From assembly GCA_947359465.1 (NCBI GenBank), contig OX375883.1, positions 95,244,293 to 95,308,292 of the forward strand: DNA of 64,000 nucleotides. Reading direction: 5' to 3'. Position 1 is the first letter of the stretch. Every line of letters starts with the position of its first letter. This document shows, piece after piece, positions 60,976 through 64,000 of this stretch. The stretch comes from Metellina segmentata. Its lineage: Eukaryota; Arthropoda; Arachnida; Araneae; Tetragnathidae. Under the pieces are notes generated by a model. It worked only from the letters and a program-made list of their open reading frames with translations, was not told the origin of the DNA and did not search any database. The translations under genes were made by a program, and so were the position numbers.

Positions 60976-62703
60976 CAAGACAGGATTAAAAGTAGAACAC
61001 GACAAAAAAGAGAGTTTAAGGATATTTACAAAAATGACATTAATGTTTGTAATTTTGGGATGTGTTTAATTTAAATTGTGTTTTTAACTTCCGAAGTTAA
61101 ATGACAGAATTTTTCATTTCTGAATTTTTGACACTCAGGTCATATCAGATGTTTGAAGAAATTGGAAATTTAGAGAGATAATAATTAGTTTAAAATGTAT
61201 TAAATGAAAAGGATGAGACTCTTTAAAATGACTGTGTATTTTACTAGAGTAACTACGTCTTCTCTCGCCCTCTTGTGGATAATTACTCCAGCTGGTGCAA
61301 CAGTCATTTATTCTGAGCACTCTATGTCTACATCCCATTCTTAGAAGACAAGGTATGCCTTTGACAATCTCCGCAATATATAATTCGCTGTTCATATTCA
61401 GTTGTATAGTTGAAGTCTCTGGATTAAAAGTCTACTCAAGGCTCTCCCAAGTCTCACAGAGTCCGAGTTGTGCATTCACTAAAAGCCCAGTACTTCAGGT
61501 AATTTCTTGACAAAGCCTTTTATGAAGCAAAACTGTTAACTGAAGATGCCCATAACAGAGATGCAGAATTCTTTGTGTGCCTTATTTAGAGATAGGAACA
61601 ACATTAGAGAGAGAATCACATGCAAAAGAAAATTCTTCGAAACATGAGGACACAGAAAAACTGTTCTTAAAACCAATTGAACCGAAACATCAATCTTCTG
61701 TCAACTCAATCGAACAACAATGACCCCCTATCATTCAAAAGTCTCGGGCAACTCACTCTAGACAACAAGAAAAATCATTAACACGCGCGATGCACCTGTG
61801 CTTCCTAAAGGGAATGAAAACGACAAACCACGTGGTGAAATCTGTTAGATTTCTTTTCAAACGGATCGTTCTTAACAAAAGATCTTGACTAGTTGTTCTT
61901 CAGAAAAATTAGCCATATCTTGTTTGACGAGATATCTCATCGTAGCTGCTTGGAGAGATAAGCAAATATTTAAAATACCCTTGTTTCTGAAAGCTCCCTT
62001 TTACTTTGTGTCATTGCTGGGTATTAGCACTTTAAGTACATGTCAGAAGCTGGTTAAGAGAGAGAAAAGAAAACGAATGCCCAAAAATATTGCTTTTATA
62101 CTTCAAGATCAAATTAATTCAATGAATTATTACATCATGTAAGAAATAATAGTTCATAAATAATATCGATTTATGAACCATTATTTTTCTTGAAGATGAA
62201 TGAAATAAAGGCCTTCACGCATGCATCTAGAGTATTTCATGTGAAGAAATATTTTAAATACCAGAAAACAATACTTCTGGGGTGAATTTTTGAGCTCCCA
62301 GAGCCATTCACTGGCTTACACGTAACCCTACCGAAAATGAAACTTTCCAATTTTGGGTTCTAAGTTCTCAGATTCTGCAATACAAATGCATAAGGTTAGT
62401 CATAAAAAAAACCGAGTTTGTAAATCCCTTTTCACCATTGACAAAGCTAAGTATTTCAATTTAGAATTTAGCTGGGCATAATAGGAACAGTGAACAACCT
62501 TTCATCAGAATAATTCAAATGCACCCCCGATTACATAATAACTCTAAGTTACTATACCTTTAATTTCTCTTTTACATAGACATAAATTTTATTTTCTAAC
62601 TTAGCCAAAATTCATGCGACTAGCTATTTTGAAAGTTATGTATGGAGATAAATTACCGTTTTAGTAAAAGAAATTTTTATGTGTACTTTGAAATTATATT
62701 AAA
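60976..62703. other. Unassigned DNA
   Basis: Nothing recognised. An 85-codon frame at 61885-62142 has no family and no codon signal I trust. Confidence 0.3.
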
Positions 62704-63356
62704 CTAGGGGGCCCGCCCCCTGCTCGCTAACGCTCGCCAATCCCCGGAGGATTGCTTCACAATCCTCATTGGTTCGCTGAGCGAACCTATGCTCGCTTCA
62801 CTCGCATCAATGAAGACATGTGTCCTAGCATAAGAGAATGTTTACAAAATATGATATTCCAAAAAAATATTTTTCAAATCTAAATTTTTTTTTGCTGTTT
62901 TTCAGAAAATATATATACAGTACCTATGGAATCAGAATTCAAATGAATACTTTGAGCAAATTTTGACTCGAAAAGTGAGCGTTGCTTTGGAAATTGAATA
63001 CCCAGAGTGTTGTTTGTGTGTACATTTCCCCACGCTCGAGCCACCCACGCTTTTTCATTGAGTTTGTTGTCTAAAGTTGTAATGCAAGCGTCTTGTTGAA
63101 CTATAATAGTTTGCCCCGAAACGGACTTTTTTTTAAAATTACACTGAAAAGATCCTCCGTTTTCTTTGATTTCTATTATTTACTGCAACAGCTCGACTAA
63201 AATTCATTGTTTTTCAATAAAATTTCATCCGATAACGCTATAAATTCAATCAAAGCGCGAGGCTTTGGGATAAACAAAGAATCGTACAATGTTGCCAAAA
63301 CGCGAAAACAAATAACGTCTTTTTTGCGTGCCACGTAAGAGAATTATATATATAGA
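62704..63356 (-). mobile_element. Non-autonomous Helitron, copy 3
   Basis: CTAG plus GC hairpin at 62704-62722, palindrome cluster to about 62815, and the 5' TC end at 63355-63356. Flanked by A and T. Closest to copy 2. Confidence 0.85.
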
Positions 63357-64000
63357 TACTTTTATTTTTATATCTGATCAATAATTACAGTAATAATAAT
63401 TAATGATGTGTCGGGGTTCTCTCTGGTTGGCGCCCCTCGGTACAACCAACATAAAGTACGTAGTATTCACAAAAATCTTATTTTGAACACAAATCTAGCT
63501 GACTTAAATACAAATATAATTTTTAAACACATGGAAACTGAAAATGTGAATTCAGTTGACAAGAAAATAGTTTTAACTATTACTTACTTCAAAAATTTAC
63601 ACAATATTAGTCAATATGCTTGGATGTGGGAATTTCTTTCTTGCTCAACTGAATTAGTCTTTTTTGCATTCCAAAAAGGTCTTCATGAAAAAGGTATAAT
63701 TCTAAAGCAGTTTGAAAATTCTTTTTATTTTCATATTGGGCCTCAGATATCTGAATATTTTTCTTTGGTTCATAGATAAATTTGATTTTGAAGATATTTA
63801 CCCTTGTTTATTGAATTCTTTCTACTGTTGTAATTTGCAAAGTGAATTCAGTACTGTAACACCAGAAGTTGAAAATAAATTTTCAGAAGTCATTAATCAC
63901 ATTTGGGGGTGTAGAAAAGACTGAAAAACCTGGGTTAGGCTTTAATCACCACATCCACTAAATTGACTTATAGTATCTGAAATTTTTGGTAACTGATTTT
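63357..64000 (+). other. Window end; unidentified frame
   Basis: A frame from about 63408 (first codon GTG) to 63779 continues, after a one-base shift, to about 63923 (QSEFSTVTPEVENKFSEVIN). The two halves read as one protein-like stretch, possibly a degraded transposon-derived gene. I do not recognise it. Confidence 0.3.

Noticed and set aside
61885..62142. 85-aa ORF as a host gene
   Set aside because: No family, no splice or poly(A) context, and chance frames of this size are expected in 64 kb.

Overview
This is AT-rich arthropod nuclear DNA, dense in transposons. A spider or other chelicerate is the best guess, from the tRNA-derived SINE families, the non-LTR/RNase H relics and the arthropod-type Maverick/Polinton. 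That is inference; nothing in the window fixes the species. There is no bacterial-style operon, rRNA or convincing functional tRNA. Only two ordinary host-type genes are recognisable, both C2H2 zinc-finger genes: 4123-5016 (+) and 39923-41452 (-).

The centrepiece is an end-to-end Polinton (Maverick, a virus-like self-synthesising transposon) at 5940-21845, 15.9 kb. It is bounded by a perfect 6-bp target duplication (CTAATC) and terminal inverted repeats (TIRs) of about 1.45 kb. It carries the standard set: protein-primed DNA polymerase B, retroviral-type integrase with chromodomain, adenain-like cysteine protease, A32/FtsK-type packaging ATPase, double jelly-roll major capsid protein, minor capsid/penton protein, a pVI-like basic protein and small unknowns, all on the minus strand. 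Three things are unusual. Each TIR holds a promoter plus the first 35 codons of a gene, so two different proteins, one PC4-like (left, +) and one AlkB-like (right, -), start with the same peptide. The polymerase has three N-terminal C2H2 fingers. The penton gene is cut by one in-frame stop. The TIRs also carry an ETS-CRE composite site, further CRE sites and a tRNA-like hairpin with A/B-box matches.

The Polinton sits inside a minus-strand non-LTR retrotransposon, whose remainder also took an 810-bp MITE (21998-22807). Left of it (1-3900) is a pile of tRNA-derived SINEs, one of which contains a hAT-type element that itself contains a mariner. Right of it come three 0.65-kb Helitrons (23842, 26898, 62704), two SINE-B copies nested in a LINE 3' UTR relic, and a three-deep nest at 30504-33891: a DD41D Tc1/mariner element, split by a mariner, split by an 820-bp MITE.

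The last third has the second zinc-finger gene, LINE and mariner relics, a tandem array of about 144 bp (45.3-46.3 kb), a large imperfect inverted repeat (53456-57289) and hAT transposase fragments, one split by a LINE 3' end. Most of 34.9-39.8, 47-49, 51.2-52.2 and 61-62.7 kb holds nothing I can interpret.
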